64,000 nt of DNA from DATBFU01 sp035498405 (GTDB taxonomy: Bacteria; Acidobacteriota; Thermoanaerobaculia; UBA5066; Gp7-AA6), in NCBI GenBank assembly GCA_035498405.1, contig DATKAE010000044.1, positions 4,254 to 68,253 on the forward strand, in the 5' to 3' direction. A model generated the notes under the pieces. It was not told the origin of the DNA, searched no databases, and worked only from the letters and a program-made list of their open reading frames with translations. Below, piece after piece: positions 17,617-26,251 of this stretch. Each line of letters starts with the position of its first letter. Within the stretch, counting starts at the first letter, position 1. Both the position numbers and the translations under genes were made by a program.

Positions 17617-18465
17617 CTAGCTCTTACCCATCAACCGCTCGAACAGCCCGATCAGTTCCTCCTCCGAGCCGAATTGGAGCTCGATCTTGCCGCCCCGCCG
17701 GCGCCTCGCGATGCGCACGCGAGTACGCAGGCGACGCGAGAGCTTTTCCTCCGCGTCGCGCGTGAACGGGTCGCGACGCTTCTCGCGCCGCAGCTTCGGC
17801 CCGGCGGCGATCTGAGCCACGCGAGCCTCCGTCTGGCGCACCGAAAGGCCGCGCCGGACAACCTCGTCGGCCAGACCTTCCTGGTCGCCGGGCGAGGCGA
17901 GACCGGCAATGGCCCGAGCGTGGCCCCCGGAGAGGGCGCCCTCGCGAACGAGATTTTTGACGCTCAATGGTAAATGTAATATACGTAATGAGTTAGCTAC
18001 AGTCGTGCGGTCCTTGCCGACCGCGCCGGCGATCTGCTCCTGCGTCAGGGAGAACTCCTCGCGGAGCCTTCCATAGGCCTCCGCTTCCTCGATCGGATTC
18101 AGGTCCTCGCGCTGCAGGTTTTCGACCAGGGCCAGCTCGAGCAGTTCCCGGTCCGATGGTTTCTCGCGCACGACGACCGGCACGCGCTCGAGGCCGGCGA
18201 GCTTGGCCGCCCGCAACCGGCGCTCCCCCGCCACGATCTCGAAACCGTCTCCGCGCGGAACGACCACCAAGGGCTGCACGACCCCGTGCTCGCGAATCGA
18301 GGCGGCGAGCTCCGCCAGGCCCGACTCCGGGAACTCACGCCGGGGCTGGTATCGCCCCGCTCCGAGCCGCTCGATTTCTACTTCCTGCAGGGGCGTTCCC
18401 CGTGGAACATCCTCCCCGGGGATCAGGGCCGATAGTCCTCTGCCGAGAGCTTGCTTGCGCGTCAT
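17617..18465 (-). CDS. parB: Chromosome partitioning protein ParB
   Basis: 282 residues. N-terminal ParB/Srx domain with the CTP-binding GERRLRAAK motif (about 79), the ALVENLQREDLNPIEEA helix, a helix-turn-helix region (LTQEQIAGAVGKDRTTVANS), and a C-terminal dimerisation part (IELQFGSEEELIGLFERL). It binds parS and spreads with CTP to load SMC and drive origin segregation. The start overlaps the parA stop by four bases. Residues 156-167 are written with AT-rich codons (only 11 of 36 bases are G or C), unlike the rest of the gene. Confidence 0.97.
   Translation of the reverse strand: MTRKQALGRGLSALIPGEDVPRGTPLQEVEIERLGAGRYQPRREFPESGLAELAASIREHGVVQPLVVVPRGDGFEIVAGERRLRAAKLAGLERVPVVVREKPSDRELLELALVENLQREDLNPIEEAEAYGRLREEFSLTQEQIAGAVGKDRTTVANSLRILHLPLSVKNLVREGALSGGHARAIAGLASPGDQEGLADEVVRRGLSVRQTEARVAQIAAGPKLRREKRRDPFTRDAEEKLSRRLRTRVRIARRRRGGKIELQFGSEEELIGLFERLMGKS
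18394..18409 (-). promoter_or_regulatory. Candidate parS site inside parB
   Basis: Minus-strand TGTTCCACGGGGAACG matches the parS form TGTTCCACGTGGAACA at 14 of 16 positions and is almost palindromic. It encodes part of the ParB N-terminus. B. subtilis also carries a parS inside its parB gene, so the location is sensible. Binding is not shown. Confidence 0.55.
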
Positions 18466-19262
18466 CGGCCTCCTCGCCTCTTCAGAAACTCGCGCGCGAG
18501 GGCGAGGTAGGCCTCGGCCCCCTTCGACTTCACGTCGTAGGCGAGAACCGGCTTGCCGAAAGAGGGCGCCTCGGCCAGGCGGACGTTTCGCGGTATCACG
18601 GTGTCGTAGACACGGCCTTGCAGGTGCTTACGGATGTCCTCGATGACCTGTCGACCCAGGTTAGTCCGCTCGTCGAACATCGTCAAGACGACGCCCTCGA
18701 GCTTGACCCCGGGATTCAGTGAATTGCGCACGCGCTCGACCGTATTCAAGAGCTCGCTTAAGCCCTCGAGCGCGAAGTACTCGGTCTGGATGGGCACGAG
18801 GACCGAGTCGGCTGCGGACAAGGCGTTGACGGTCAAGAGCGAGAGCGACGGCGGGCAGTCCACCAGGATGAACTCGAAGCTACCGCGCAAGCTCTCCAGC
18901 GCGGCCCGCAGCCGGTACTCTCGGTCGGAACGTTCGACGAGCTCGATCTCCGCCCCGACGAGGTCTCGCCCGGAAGGAAGCAGCGACAAGTTGGGAAACG
19001 GGGTCGGTCGGATCGAGGACCCCGCCTCGCCGGAAAGAAGCGCCTGGTAGGTTCCCGACAGGGCATCGGCGCGGGGAAACCCCAACCCGGACGTCGCGTT
19101 GGCCTGCGGATCCACGTCCACGAGAAGCACTCTCCGATCCAGGGCCGCGAGGGCGGCCGCCAGGTTGATCGCGGTCGTGGTCTTCCCGACGCCTCCCTTC
19201 TGGTTGGCGATCGCGATAATGCTGCCCACGATACCGAGGTTAGCAGGTTGCAGGCGGTCCAT
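18462..19262 (-). CDS. parA: Chromosome partitioning ATPase ParA
   Basis: 266 residues from ATG 19262; an alternative GTG at 19229 would begin right at GSIIAIANQKGGVGKTTT and matches the usual family start. Neither has a good Shine-Dalgarno. The deviant Walker A (ANQKGGVGKTTT), VDVDPQANAT and VDCPPSLSLLT motifs define a Soj/ParA ATPase, which binds DNA non-specifically as an ATP dimer and is released by ParB. Upstream lies a 9-bp perfect inverted repeat and a second parS-like sequence, suggesting autoregulation. The homing endonuclease gene starts divergently 57 bases away. Confidence 0.96.
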   Translation of the reverse strand: MDRLQPANLGIVGSIIAIANQKGGVGKTTTAINLAAALAALDRRVLLVDVDPQANATSGLGFPRADALSGTYQALLSGEAGSSIRPTPFPNLSLLPSGRDLVGAEIELVERSDREYRLRAALESLRGSFEFILVDCPPSLSLLTVNALSAADSVLVPIQTEYFALEGLSELLNTVERVRNSLNPGVKLEGVVLTMFDERTNLGRQVIEDIRKHLQGRVYDTVIPRNVRLAEAPSFGKPVLAYDVKSKGAEAYLALAREFLKRRGGR

Positions 19263-19266
19263 TTGA

Positions 19267-19282
19267 GGTTCCACGTGAAAAT
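19267..19282 (+). promoter_or_regulatory. Second, weaker parS-like sequence upstream of parA
   Basis: GGTTCCACGTGAAAAT shares CACGTG and 12 of 16 bases with TGTTTCACGTGAAACA. It overlaps the parA leader. Weaker than the site within parB, so it may be a chance match. Confidence 0.35.
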
Positions 19283-19302
19283 GTTCTAGTTGAAACATTT
19301 TC
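19277..19302 (+). promoter_or_regulatory. Perfect inverted repeat in the parA/endonuclease spacer
   Basis: GAAAATGTT (19277-19285) and AACATTTTC (19294-19302) are exact reverse complements with an 8-base loop. It lies between the divergent parA and LAGLIDADG genes. An operator shared by both is one reading; a hairpin in the endonuclease leader is another. Confidence 0.5.
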
Positions 19303-19318
19303 ATGTACAATCTGACGC

Positions 19319-19963
19319 ATGAGCCGCCTCCCAAAGAGACTGGATCCCTGGTACGTAACCGGGTTCACCGAGGGCGAGGGTGCGTTTACGTACAGCCGCT
19401 CGGGCCGTCAGCTCGCCCTCTATTTCGCCATCAAATTGACTGCTGCGGACCGGGGGCTCCTCGCGAACCTTCAGAGCTTCTTTCACGGAGCCGGCCGCAT
19501 CTATCGGGTCGCCCCGCGTCACCCGCGGTCCGCAAGCGGCTGGACGAAAACGGCCGCCTACTATCGGGTTTGTCGACGAGAGGATCTCGAGAGGATCGTG
19601 GCTCACTTCGACAGGTATCCGCTTCGAGGAGCCAAGTCCGCTTCCTATCGGATCTGGCGACAGATGGTTGTGCTAAAGCGGCAATTTCGTCGGCCAAACC
19701 GAGCCGCCCTGGATGCCCTGGCCGCTCAACTGTCCTCAACGTCTCCGAGAAACGTGCCCTGGAGATCGACTGGCTGGACACCTCTGCAATCCCGCCCGCC
19801 AGAGACTCCCCGACCCGGCGCTACTGCCTCCGGAACATCGCGATCTGTTTCCGCCGCGAAGCCGGCAGCCGCAGCGCTTTCACCAGGCGAAAGCGACCCG
19901 CCAACGCGGCTGCAAGAGCATCTGGCGCCGTCGTCCACACCAGGAGCAGCCCGCCAGGAGTAA
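19319..19963 (+). CDS. Free-standing LAGLIDADG-type homing endonuclease
   Basis: 214 residues. The first 140 form a single-motif LAGLIDADG domain: WYVTGFTEGEGAFTYS (residues 11-26) is the motif with acidic residues E18 and E20, followed by LLANLQSFFHGAGRIY and a second conserved stretch (REDLERIVAHFDRYPL, then ASYRIWRQMVVLKRQF). Single-motif proteins act as homodimers and cut long, asymmetric target sites. No intron or intein surrounds it, so it is free-standing. The last 48 residues are Pro/Thr/Ser-rich and lie antisense over the rsmG 3' end (overlap 143 bp), and may be read-through sequence. It stands alone on the plus strand inside a minus-strand block, indicating insertion. Confidence 0.85.
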   Translation: MSRLPKRLDPWYVTGFTEGEGAFTYSRSGRQLALYFAIKLTAADRGLLANLQSFFHGAGRIYRVAPRHPRSASGWTKTAAYYRVCRREDLERIVAHFDRYPLRGAKSASYRIWRQMVVLKRQFRRPNRAALDALAAQLSSTSPRNVPWRSTGWTPLQSRPPETPRPGATASGTSRSVSAAKPAAAALSPGESDPPTRLQEHLAPSSTPGAARQE

Positions 19964-20456
19964 GAAAAGACCCTGCGCCGACGACACCGGACAAACGTCC
20001 AACGCCTCGGGTCGTCGCCACGTTCCAACGCGCTTCCGGAAGCCGCTCCGTTCGCGCCTCGAGCGCAAAGAGGTTCTCGAGCGCGAGGACCCTCCTGACG
20101 TGCTGAAGGAAGGCCATGCGTTTCCTGCGAGGTTCCAGCAGCGTGACGCGGATGTCGGGACGGAGCACGGCGAGCGGGATTCCCGGGACTCCCGCTCCGG
20201 AGCCGATGTCGAGGAGTTCTGCCCGATCGGGAACAAGCGGTGATCCGGCCAGGGACTCCATGACGTGATCCGCCAGCTCCTCGGCCGACAGCATCCCCGT
20301 CAGGTTGACACGCCGCCGCCAGCGGTCAAGTTCGGCGAGGTAGGTCGAGAGGGCAGAAATCGTAGCGGGGGAGAGGGCAAGGCCTGATCGGGATGCCGCT
20401 TCTCCGAGAAGCGGGACGTACTGCTCAGACGGAAGCGCGTGCCCGGCAGCGGACAT
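19821..20456 (-). CDS. rsmG: 16S rRNA (guanine-N7) methyltransferase
   Basis: 211 residues, normal length. SAM-binding site LLDIGSGAGVPGIPLAVLRP, then VTLLEPRRKRMAFLQH and the RAL-type helices. It methylates G527 of 16S rRNA, using SAM, and is usually next to mnmG. Start ATG 20456 lies inside the 3' end of mnmG (32-bp overlap). Its 3' end is overlapped by the antisense endonuclease tail. Confidence 0.95.
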   Translation of the reverse strand: MSAAGHALPSEQYVPLLGEAASRSGLALSPATISALSTYLAELDRWRRRVNLTGMLSAEELADHVMESLAGSPLVPDRAELLDIGSGAGVPGIPLAVLRPDIRVTLLEPRRKRMAFLQHVRRVLALENLFALEARTERLPEARWNVATTRGVGRLSGVVGAGSFLTPGGLLLVWTTAPDALAAALAGRFRLVKALRLPASRRKQIAMFRRQ

Positions 20457-22287
20457 GCGCCGAGATTATCGCCACGGCGGCGGGCGTGACCCCGGGGATC
20501 CGGGAAGCCTCACCCAGAGTGCGCGGGCGGCGCCGACCGCACTTCTCGACGACTTCACGCGAAAGCCCGGGGATGCCCTCATACTCGAAATCTGGCGGGA
20601 TCGAACGCGACTCGAACGGCTGCAACCGCTCGACGCGCTCGCGCTCCCGGCGGATGTAACCCTCGTACCGGACGCGGCTCTCGAGCACCCTGCACTCTTC
20701 GGCGGTCAGCTCTGCGAGGACATCGGGAGCGTAGGCGCTCAATCGCTCTGAGGATAAATCATTTCTTTTCAATAAGTTATGTAGAGTTGTCGGCGCGTCG
20801 ACCCAGATGCCCAAGGCGGCGAAGGCTTCCTCCCGAACTCTGGCGCTCGGCGTCAAGACCCACTCTCGCAGTCGACCTTCCGCCCGGGCAAGGCGCTCCT
20901 CGCCGCGCATCGCTCGCGCATAATCCGACTCGCCGATCAAGCTCAGGCGCCGGCCGTGCGGCGTCAACCGAGACAGGACCGAATCGACCCCGAGCAGGAG
21001 TCGATACTCCGCCCGCGAAGTGAAAAGCCGGTACGGCTCCTCGAGGCCCTTGCTGACGAGGTCGTCTACCATGACCGCGGCGTACGCCTCCGAGCGCGCG
21101 AGCACGAAGGGCTCATCCCCGCTGACGCCGAGCGCGGCGTTGATTCCCGCCCAGAGCCCCTGGGCGGCCGCCTCCTCGTAGCCCGAGGTGCCGTTGATCT
21201 GGCCGGCCAGGTACAGGCCGCCGACGTCCCGGGTCTCCAGTGTGGAGCGGAGCTGATCGGGAAAGCTGTAGTCGTATTCGACCGCGTAGCCCGGCCGAAG
21301 CATTTGCGCGGTCTGGAGGCCCGGAATCTGCGCCAGGATCTTCCGCTGGACCGGCTCCGGCAAGGAGGTCGAGAGCCCGTTGATGTAGATCTCCACGGCC
21401 TCCCGGCCCTCGGGCTCCAGGAAGAGCGTGTGTTGGGACTTGTCGGCGAATTTGACGACCTTGTCCTCGACCGAGGGGCAATACCGCGGCCCGATGCCGC
21501 GAATCTGACCCGAGTACATGGGGCTCTCGTGCAGGTTCTCGCGAATCAACTCGTGGACTCGCTCGTTGGTGAAGGTGCGCCAACAGAGCGCCTGCTCGAG
21601 GCGAAGTCTTTCGGTGCGAAAGGAAAAGGGGACCGGCGGCTCATCGCCTCGTTGCGGCTCGCAAGCGGCGTAACCGACCGAATCGCGATGCACGCGAGGA
21701 GGCGTGCCCGTCTTGAAGCGGCCAAGCCGCAGCCCCAAGCGGGCGAGGCTCGCCGAAAGCCCCTTGGCGGCCGGTTCCCCGATTCGTCCTCCTTCGGTCT
21801 GGCGCTTCCCGGTGTGCATCAGTCCTCGGAGAAAAGTGCCGGTCGTCACCACGACGGCACGCGCGAAGAGCCGTCGGCCGTCTCCCGTGAGAACCCCCTG
21901 GACGCGCCCCGATCCCTCCAGGAGCTCTTCGGCCATCCCCTCGATCAGAGTCAGATCGCAGGTCGCCTCCAATGCTTCGCGCGCGAGCTTCGAGTAGAGC
22001 GCCCGGTCACACTGCGCCCGAGGCCCCCAGACGGCCGGCCCGCGTGAGCGGTTCAGGATCTTGAACTGAATTCCGGCGCGATCGGCCAGAAGACCCATCA
22101 GCCCGCCCAAGGCGTCGATCTCCCGGACGAGCTGCCCCTTGGCGAGGCCGCCGATGGCGGGATTGCAGGACATGCGGCCGATTGCCGCCCGATCGGCCGT
22201 CAAGAGCGCCGTCCGGCGACCCATGCGGGCCGCGGCATGCGCGGCCTCGATCCCCGCATGGCCGCCGCCGATGACAAGGACGTCGAA
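20425..22287 (-). CDS. mnmG: tRNA uridine-5-carboxymethylaminomethyl modification enzyme, FAD subunit
   Basis: 620 residues from ATG 22287, chosen because MFDVLVIGGGHAGIEAAHAA is the family start; the frame stays open upstream across mnmE but that is a shadow. The FAD site GGGHAGIEA, SCNPAIGGLAKGQLVREI and the C-terminal INGTSGYEEAAAQG are typical. With MnmE it installs cmnm5U at the wobble base of tRNAs. Residues 500-511 are written in AT-rich codons (8 of 36 bases G or C). The gene follows mnmE by about 46 bases. Confidence 0.97.
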   Translation of the reverse strand, partial: FDVLVIGGGHAGIEAAHAAARMGRRTALLTADRAAIGRMSCNPAIGGLAKGQLVREIDALGGLMGLLADRAGIQFKILNRSRGPAVWGPRAQCDRALYSKLAREALEATCDLTLIEGMAEELLEGSGRVQGVLTGDGRRLFARAVVVTTGTFLRGLMHTGKRQTEGGRIGEPAAKGLSASLARLGLRLGRFKTGTPPRVHRDSVGYAACEPQRGDEPPVPFSFRTERLRLEQALCWRTFTNERVHELIRENLHESPMYSGQIRGIGPRYCPSVEDKVVKFADKSQHTLFLEPEGREAVEIYINGLSTSLPEPVQRKILAQIPGLQTAQMLRPGYAVEYDYSFPDQLRSTLETRDVGGLYLAGQINGTSGYEEAAAQGLWAGINAALGVSGDEPFVLARSEAYAAVMVDDLVSKGLEEPYRLFTSRAEYRLLLGVDSVLSRLTPHGRRLSLIGESDYARAMRGEERLARAEGRLREWVLTPSARVREEAFAALGIWVDAPTTLHNLLKRNDLSSERLSAYAPDVLAELTAEECRVLESRVRYEGYIRRERERVERLQPFESRSIPPDFEYEGIPGLSREVVEKCGRRRPRTLGEASRIPGVTPAAVAIISAHVRCRARASV

Positions 22288-22333
22288 CATCGCGGAGGAA
22301 GTTATCAAGTGTTTCGTGTCGGAAAGCTCATTG

Positions 22334-23701
22334 CTACTTCCCGATACAGAACGCCGAGAAAATCCGCTGCAGCACATCTTCCGCGGTCGTCTCGCCGAAA
22401 AGATCCCCCATGGCGTCGATCGCCTCGTGAACGTGAACGACGGCGTACTCGGGCGACTCTCCGCGCCCGAGCGATTCCAGGGCACTTCGTGCGGCGGCTG
22501 CCGCTCGCTCGGCCAGGTCGCGTTGACGGACCGAAGCGAGGACCTCGGAGCTCGATTCCGTGTCGAGCCGCGAGAAAAGCTCGGTCGCCAGCGCCTCCCG
22601 CAGCCTGGGCCCGGCCTCGGAGGCGAGGCCGCAGACCGAAAGCGCCCCCGGGCCGGCCGCCGCGATCCCGGCCGGCGTTGCCCGGTCGATCTTGTTGGCG
22701 ACTCGGAGCAAGGGCCGATCACCCACCTCCACGAACCTCTCGAAGTCCGCGGGCGTCTCGGCCCTCTCGGCATCGAGCACGTGAAGGATGGCGTCCGCTC
22801 TCTCGGCCTCTTCCCGCGCGCGCTCGACACCGATGCGCTCGACCCGTTCCTCCGTCTCGCGCAACCCCGCCGTGTCGACCAGCGTGACCGGCACACCGGC
22901 AACGTCGAGTGTCGCCTCGAGGGCGTCCCGTGTCGTGCCCGGGACCTCGGTCACGATCGCGCGCGCGCTTCCGACGAGCGCGTTGAAGAGCGTCGACTTG
23001 CCGGCGTTGGGTCGGCCCAGAAGGACCACCCGGCATCCGGCGGAGAGCAGGCGTCCGGTCTGGTAGGTCGAAATCAACCCATCGAGCTCCGCGACTGCCC
23101 GGCCCAGCCGCTCTGAGGCCTCCCGATCGATGTTCTCGCCGACGTCCTCGGCGAAGTCGATCGTGGCGCCGAGACTCGCGGCCGCCGCCAGCAGGTCCTC
23201 CTGAACCGAACGCAGGCGGCGGGAAAGGCCGCCCTCCAGCCGCCGGGCCGAAAACCGCGCCCCCGCTGTCGTGCGGGCCTCCACCAGGTCGCGCACCGCC
23301 TCGGCTCGCGGCAGGTCCACCTTGCCGTGAAGGAAGGCGCGCTCGGTGAACTCCCCCGGCCGCGCCGGACGAGCTCCGGCGCGGGCCGCCGCGAGGAGCA
23401 AGCCTTCGACGACGGCGGGGCTGCCGTGGACGGAGAGCTCGACGACGTCCTCACCCGTGTACGAAAACGGGGCCGGAAAGAAGCTCACGAGTCCCTGGTC
23501 GATCGGCTCTCCCTCGGAGTCGACAATCGTCGTGAGCGTTGCGCGCCTGGGCTCGAGTCGATCCGGAAGACGCGGCGCCACCCGGCCGAGAACCCCGCGC
23601 GCCTCCCTTCCCGAAAGGCGAACGATCGCGACCGCCGAACGTCCCGGCGGCGTCGCCAGCGCGACGATGGTGTCGAGCACGGTGCTGGTACGCGGGCGCA
23701 T
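22334..23701 (-). CDS. mnmE: tRNA modification GTPase MnmE
   Basis: 455 residues. An N-terminal formyl-THF binding domain (TPPGRSAVAIVRLSG), a G domain inserted in a helical domain with GRPNAGKSTLFNAL, GTTRD, DTAGL and NKID, and the diagnostic C-terminal CIGK (FSAFCIGK). It acts with MnmG at the tRNA wobble uridine and dimerises in a potassium-dependent way. Part of the conserved mnmG-mnmE-jag-yidC-rnpA-rpmH string. Confidence 0.97.
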   Translation of the reverse strand: MRPRTSTVLDTIVALATPPGRSAVAIVRLSGREARGVLGRVAPRLPDRLEPRRATLTTIVDSEGEPIDQGLVSFFPAPFSYTGEDVVELSVHGSPAVVEGLLLAAARAGARPARPGEFTERAFLHGKVDLPRAEAVRDLVEARTTAGARFSARRLEGGLSRRLRSVQEDLLAAAASLGATIDFAEDVGENIDREASERLGRAVAELDGLISTYQTGRLLSAGCRVVLLGRPNAGKSTLFNALVGSARAIVTEVPGTTRDALEATLDVAGVPVTLVDTAGLRETEERVERIGVERAREEAERADAILHVLDAERAETPADFERFVEVGDRPLLRVANKIDRATPAGIAAAGPGALSVCGLASEAGPRLREALATELFSRLDTESSSEVLASVRQRDLAERAAAAARSALESLGRGESPEYAVVHVHEAIDAMGDLFGETTAEDVLQRIFSAFCIGK

Positions 23702-23788
23702 CGAAGACCTCTGGAAGGCTGCAGCCAGGTCCGGCCGACAAGCCGTCCGTCCTTTCTCCCGGGTCGAGGTTGGCCGTCGGCCGCCGGC

Positions 23789-24565
23789 TTACGCGCGTTT
23801 GAGGCGAACAGCGACCCGCTTCAAGAACCCGCTTCCCTCGCTTTCCGTCTCGACCTCCGGGTCCTGTGCCAGGGCCAGGTGCACCAGACGCCTCTCGGCC
23901 GGCGAGAGCGGGGGCAGAAGTTGCGGGCGCCGCGTCCGCTTGGCCTCATCGGCCGAGCGGTGGGCGAGCTCTTCGAGTGTTTCCCGCTGGTGGCGGCGAA
24001 ATCCCTCGGCGTCCAGCCGCGGGTGCACGGGATGTCCCACTCGGCGCATTGCGATGCGGCCGGCGAGAACCTCGAGGCCGTTCAATCCCTCTCCCCGATT
24101 GGCAAGGAGGGGCTCGACGTCGTCGCCGATCAGTTCGAAGACCATCTCCTCCGCCGACGGGCGGCGGCGGATCTCGACGAGGAACCCCGCCGCCGACAGA
24201 AGCTCGGTCAGGGTCGCCTCGACGGCTCCCCATGATTCCTCGTCGAGCGCCGGCGCCTCCCCGGCCGGCGCGGAAGATTCTTCGAAGCCCGTTTCCATCG
24301 AGGGCTCCAGCCGCTCGACGGCGGAGACAAGGCCGGCCCTCGGCTCGGATCCCGCGGGAGCCGGTTCCCGAGGGGCTTCTCCCGCCGCCGCGGCGGCCGC
24401 CGGCCGACGCGAGGGCTCTTCCTCGACCTCGATCTCGACGACGCGCCCGCCCCAGAAGGACTTCTCGTCCCTCACGACGCGGTAGCGCACCTGCGTCGGC
24501 TCGACTCCAATCTCGCGCGCCGCAGCCGCCACGGCCTCCATCTCATTCTTGCCTTCGTAACGCAT
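23789..24565 (-). CDS. jag: RNA-binding protein Jag/KhpB (Jag_N-KH-R3H)
   Basis: 258 residues from ATG 24565 (MRYEGKNEMEAVAAAAREIG), GAGGGG just upstream. The N-terminal Jag domain (WGGRVVEIEVEEEP), a long Ala/Pro/Glu linker (about 60-120), a KH-like segment (FLVEIRRRPSAEEMVFELIG, then RGEGLNGLEVLAGRIAMRR) and a C-terminal R3H domain (LSPAERRLVHLALAQDP) are in order. In other bacteria it binds RNA with KhpA and influences cell division and elongation. Normal context directly downstream of yidC. Confidence 0.9.
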   Translation of the reverse strand: MRYEGKNEMEAVAAAAREIGVEPTQVRYRVVRDEKSFWGGRVVEIEVEEEPSRRPAAAAAAGEAPREPAPAGSEPRAGLVSAVERLEPSMETGFEESSAPAGEAPALDEESWGAVEATLTELLSAAGFLVEIRRRPSAEEMVFELIGDDVEPLLANRGEGLNGLEVLAGRIAMRRVGHPVHPRLDAEGFRRHQRETLEELAHRSADEAKRTRRPQLLPPLSPAERRLVHLALAQDPEVETESEGSGFLKRVAVRLKRA

Positions 24566-24575
24566 CGACCCCTCG

Positions 24576-26237
24576 CTACCGTCCGGCGCCCTTTGTTTGA
24601 GGCATTCGCGCCTTGCGCCCGGGCGACCGGGCTGCCGCCGTCGCCGGCACGTCGTCTTTGACAATCTTGTTGATGAGAACCTGCTGCAGGATCGTCAGGA
24701 TGTTGGAGAAAAGCCAGTACAGCACGAGCCCGGACGGCATGTCCTTGAGGAAGAAGCCCCAGAGCAAGGGCATCGCCATGAAGATTTTCTTCTGCGCCGG
24801 ATCCGCCGTCGACGGCGTCATGGCCTGCTGAACGTACATGGACACCGTCATCAGAATCAGCAGAACGTAGGTTTGGTCCACGGCCGACAGGTCCTTGATC
24901 CACAGGGCGAACGGCGCGTGGCGCAGCTCGATCGAGCGCGACAGGACGTTGTAGAACGCGACGAGGATCGGCAGCTGCAGCAGAATCGGCAGACAGCCGC
25001 TCATCGGGTTGTAGCCCTCGGCCTGATAGAGCGTCATCAATTCCTGGTTCATCTTGGCGCGCTGGGCGGCGTCCGTCTTCGCCTTCTTGTACTTGTCCTT
25101 GATGGCGTTCATCTTCGGCGCGAGCTTCTGCATCTTCTTCATCGACGCGTAGCTCTTGTGCATCAGCGGGAAGAGGAGGATTCGGATAAGCAGGGTGACG
25201 AGCAGGATCGCCCACCCCCAGTTTCCGATCCACGCGTAGGTGCGCTTCAAGAGCCACAGGAGCGGCCGGGCGAGCACCCCGTACCAGCCGAAATCCACGG
25301 TCCGCTCGAGCCCGAGATGCAGACTCTCGAGGATCTCGACGTCTTTGGGCCCGAAGTAGGCCCGCGCCGTGAGCTCGCCGTTGCCCGTCACCGCGGCCGA
25401 GACGGTCGTCTGCGGCTTCCCCGCCGAATCCTTGAGCGCCACGGGCGATAGCACGGCCTCGGCCGCGCGCTCGGGCAGGAAGACCGCGAGGAAGTAGTTG
25501 TCCTCGAGACCCGCAAAGCCGTTGGCGGGGACTGGCCACGAGAGCGGCTTATCGGACTTCTCGAGCTTTTCGGCTCGCACCTGCTGCAGGCCGCCACCGG
25601 AGATCGCGATCCCGGTGGCGGGCGCGACGTATCGGTTGGTGCGCTCCGCCTCCGTCGGGTTGCGCAAACCCGAGGCGACGAACGCTTCGAAGGCTGGCCC
25701 TACAACGCGCACCGACAAGTCGAAGAGGTAGCCCTCCCCGAGCCGGATCTTCTTGGTGATCTCTACCTCTCCGTCGGAATAGTGCAGCCGTGCCTCGCGG
25801 TCCGAGAGCCTCTCGACGACGTACAGGGCCGTCGAGGCCCGGGCCGTCCGGTCGGGGTGACCCGGAAAATCGAGAGCCAGGGGGCGCGGCGCCGGCGGGG
25901 GCAGCTGTCGGACGAGCTCGAGCGGGCGGCCCTGCTCGTCCTTGTAGCGCGAAAGAACGGCAGAGGAGATGACGGCGCCGCGGTTGGTGAGGGTCAGACG
26001 CACGACCCCGTTCTCGATCACCGTCGAGGTCTCGGTCGCCGCCGCGACCGGAGCCGACGCGAGGGTCGGCGCGGAAGGGGCGGCGGCCACACCGGCCACC
26101 GCGGCCGGGGAGGCGAGGGCCGTCGAGACCGGGGCGGGCGATCTCGGGGCCGGCCGCTTCGGCTTGGGGACCGCCAGCTCCCACACGATCAACACCGCCA
26201 GGGAGAGGCCGGCCGCGAGCAACAAGCGCTTTTCCAA
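24576..26237 (-). CDS. yidC: Membrane protein insertase YidC
   Basis: 553 residues from TTG 26237; GAGGAGA lies five bases before it, whereas no ATG is placed well and the in-frame sequence further up overlaps yidD. One N-terminal membrane segment (LLLAAGLSLAVLIVWELAVP) is followed by a large periplasmic domain and the five-helix insertase core (KKMQKLAPKMNAIKDKYKKA, SGCLPILLQLPILVAFYNVL, LVLYWLFSNILTILQQVLIN). It inserts small and Sec-dependent membrane proteins such as subunits a and c of ATP synthase. Long C-terminal basic tail. Confidence 0.96.
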   Translation of the reverse strand: MEKRLLLAAGLSLAVLIVWELAVPKPKRPAPRSPAPVSTALASPAAVAGVAAAPSAPTLASAPVAAATETSTVIENGVVRLTLTNRGAVISSAVLSRYKDEQGRPLELVRQLPPPAPRPLALDFPGHPDRTARASTALYVVERLSDREARLHYSDGEVEITKKIRLGEGYLFDLSVRVVGPAFEAFVASGLRNPTEAERTNRYVAPATGIAISGGGLQQVRAEKLEKSDKPLSWPVPANGFAGLEDNYFLAVFLPERAAEAVLSPVALKDSAGKPQTTVSAAVTGNGELTARAYFGPKDVEILESLHLGLERTVDFGWYGVLARPLLWLLKRTYAWIGNWGWAILLVTLLIRILLFPLMHKSYASMKKMQKLAPKMNAIKDKYKKAKTDAAQRAKMNQELMTLYQAEGYNPMSGCLPILLQLPILVAFYNVLSRSIELRHAPFALWIKDLSAVDQTYVLLILMTVSMYVQQAMTPSTADPAQKKIFMAMPLLWGFFLKDMPSGLVLYWLFSNILTILQQVLINKIVKDDVPATAAARSPGRKARMPQTKGAGR

Positions 26238-26251
26238 TCTTCTCCTCGCCC

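Noticed and set aside
19286..19318. Promoter with TTGAAA and TACAAT before the endonuclease gene
   Set aside because: Spacing is about 10 bases, too short for a sigma70 promoter.
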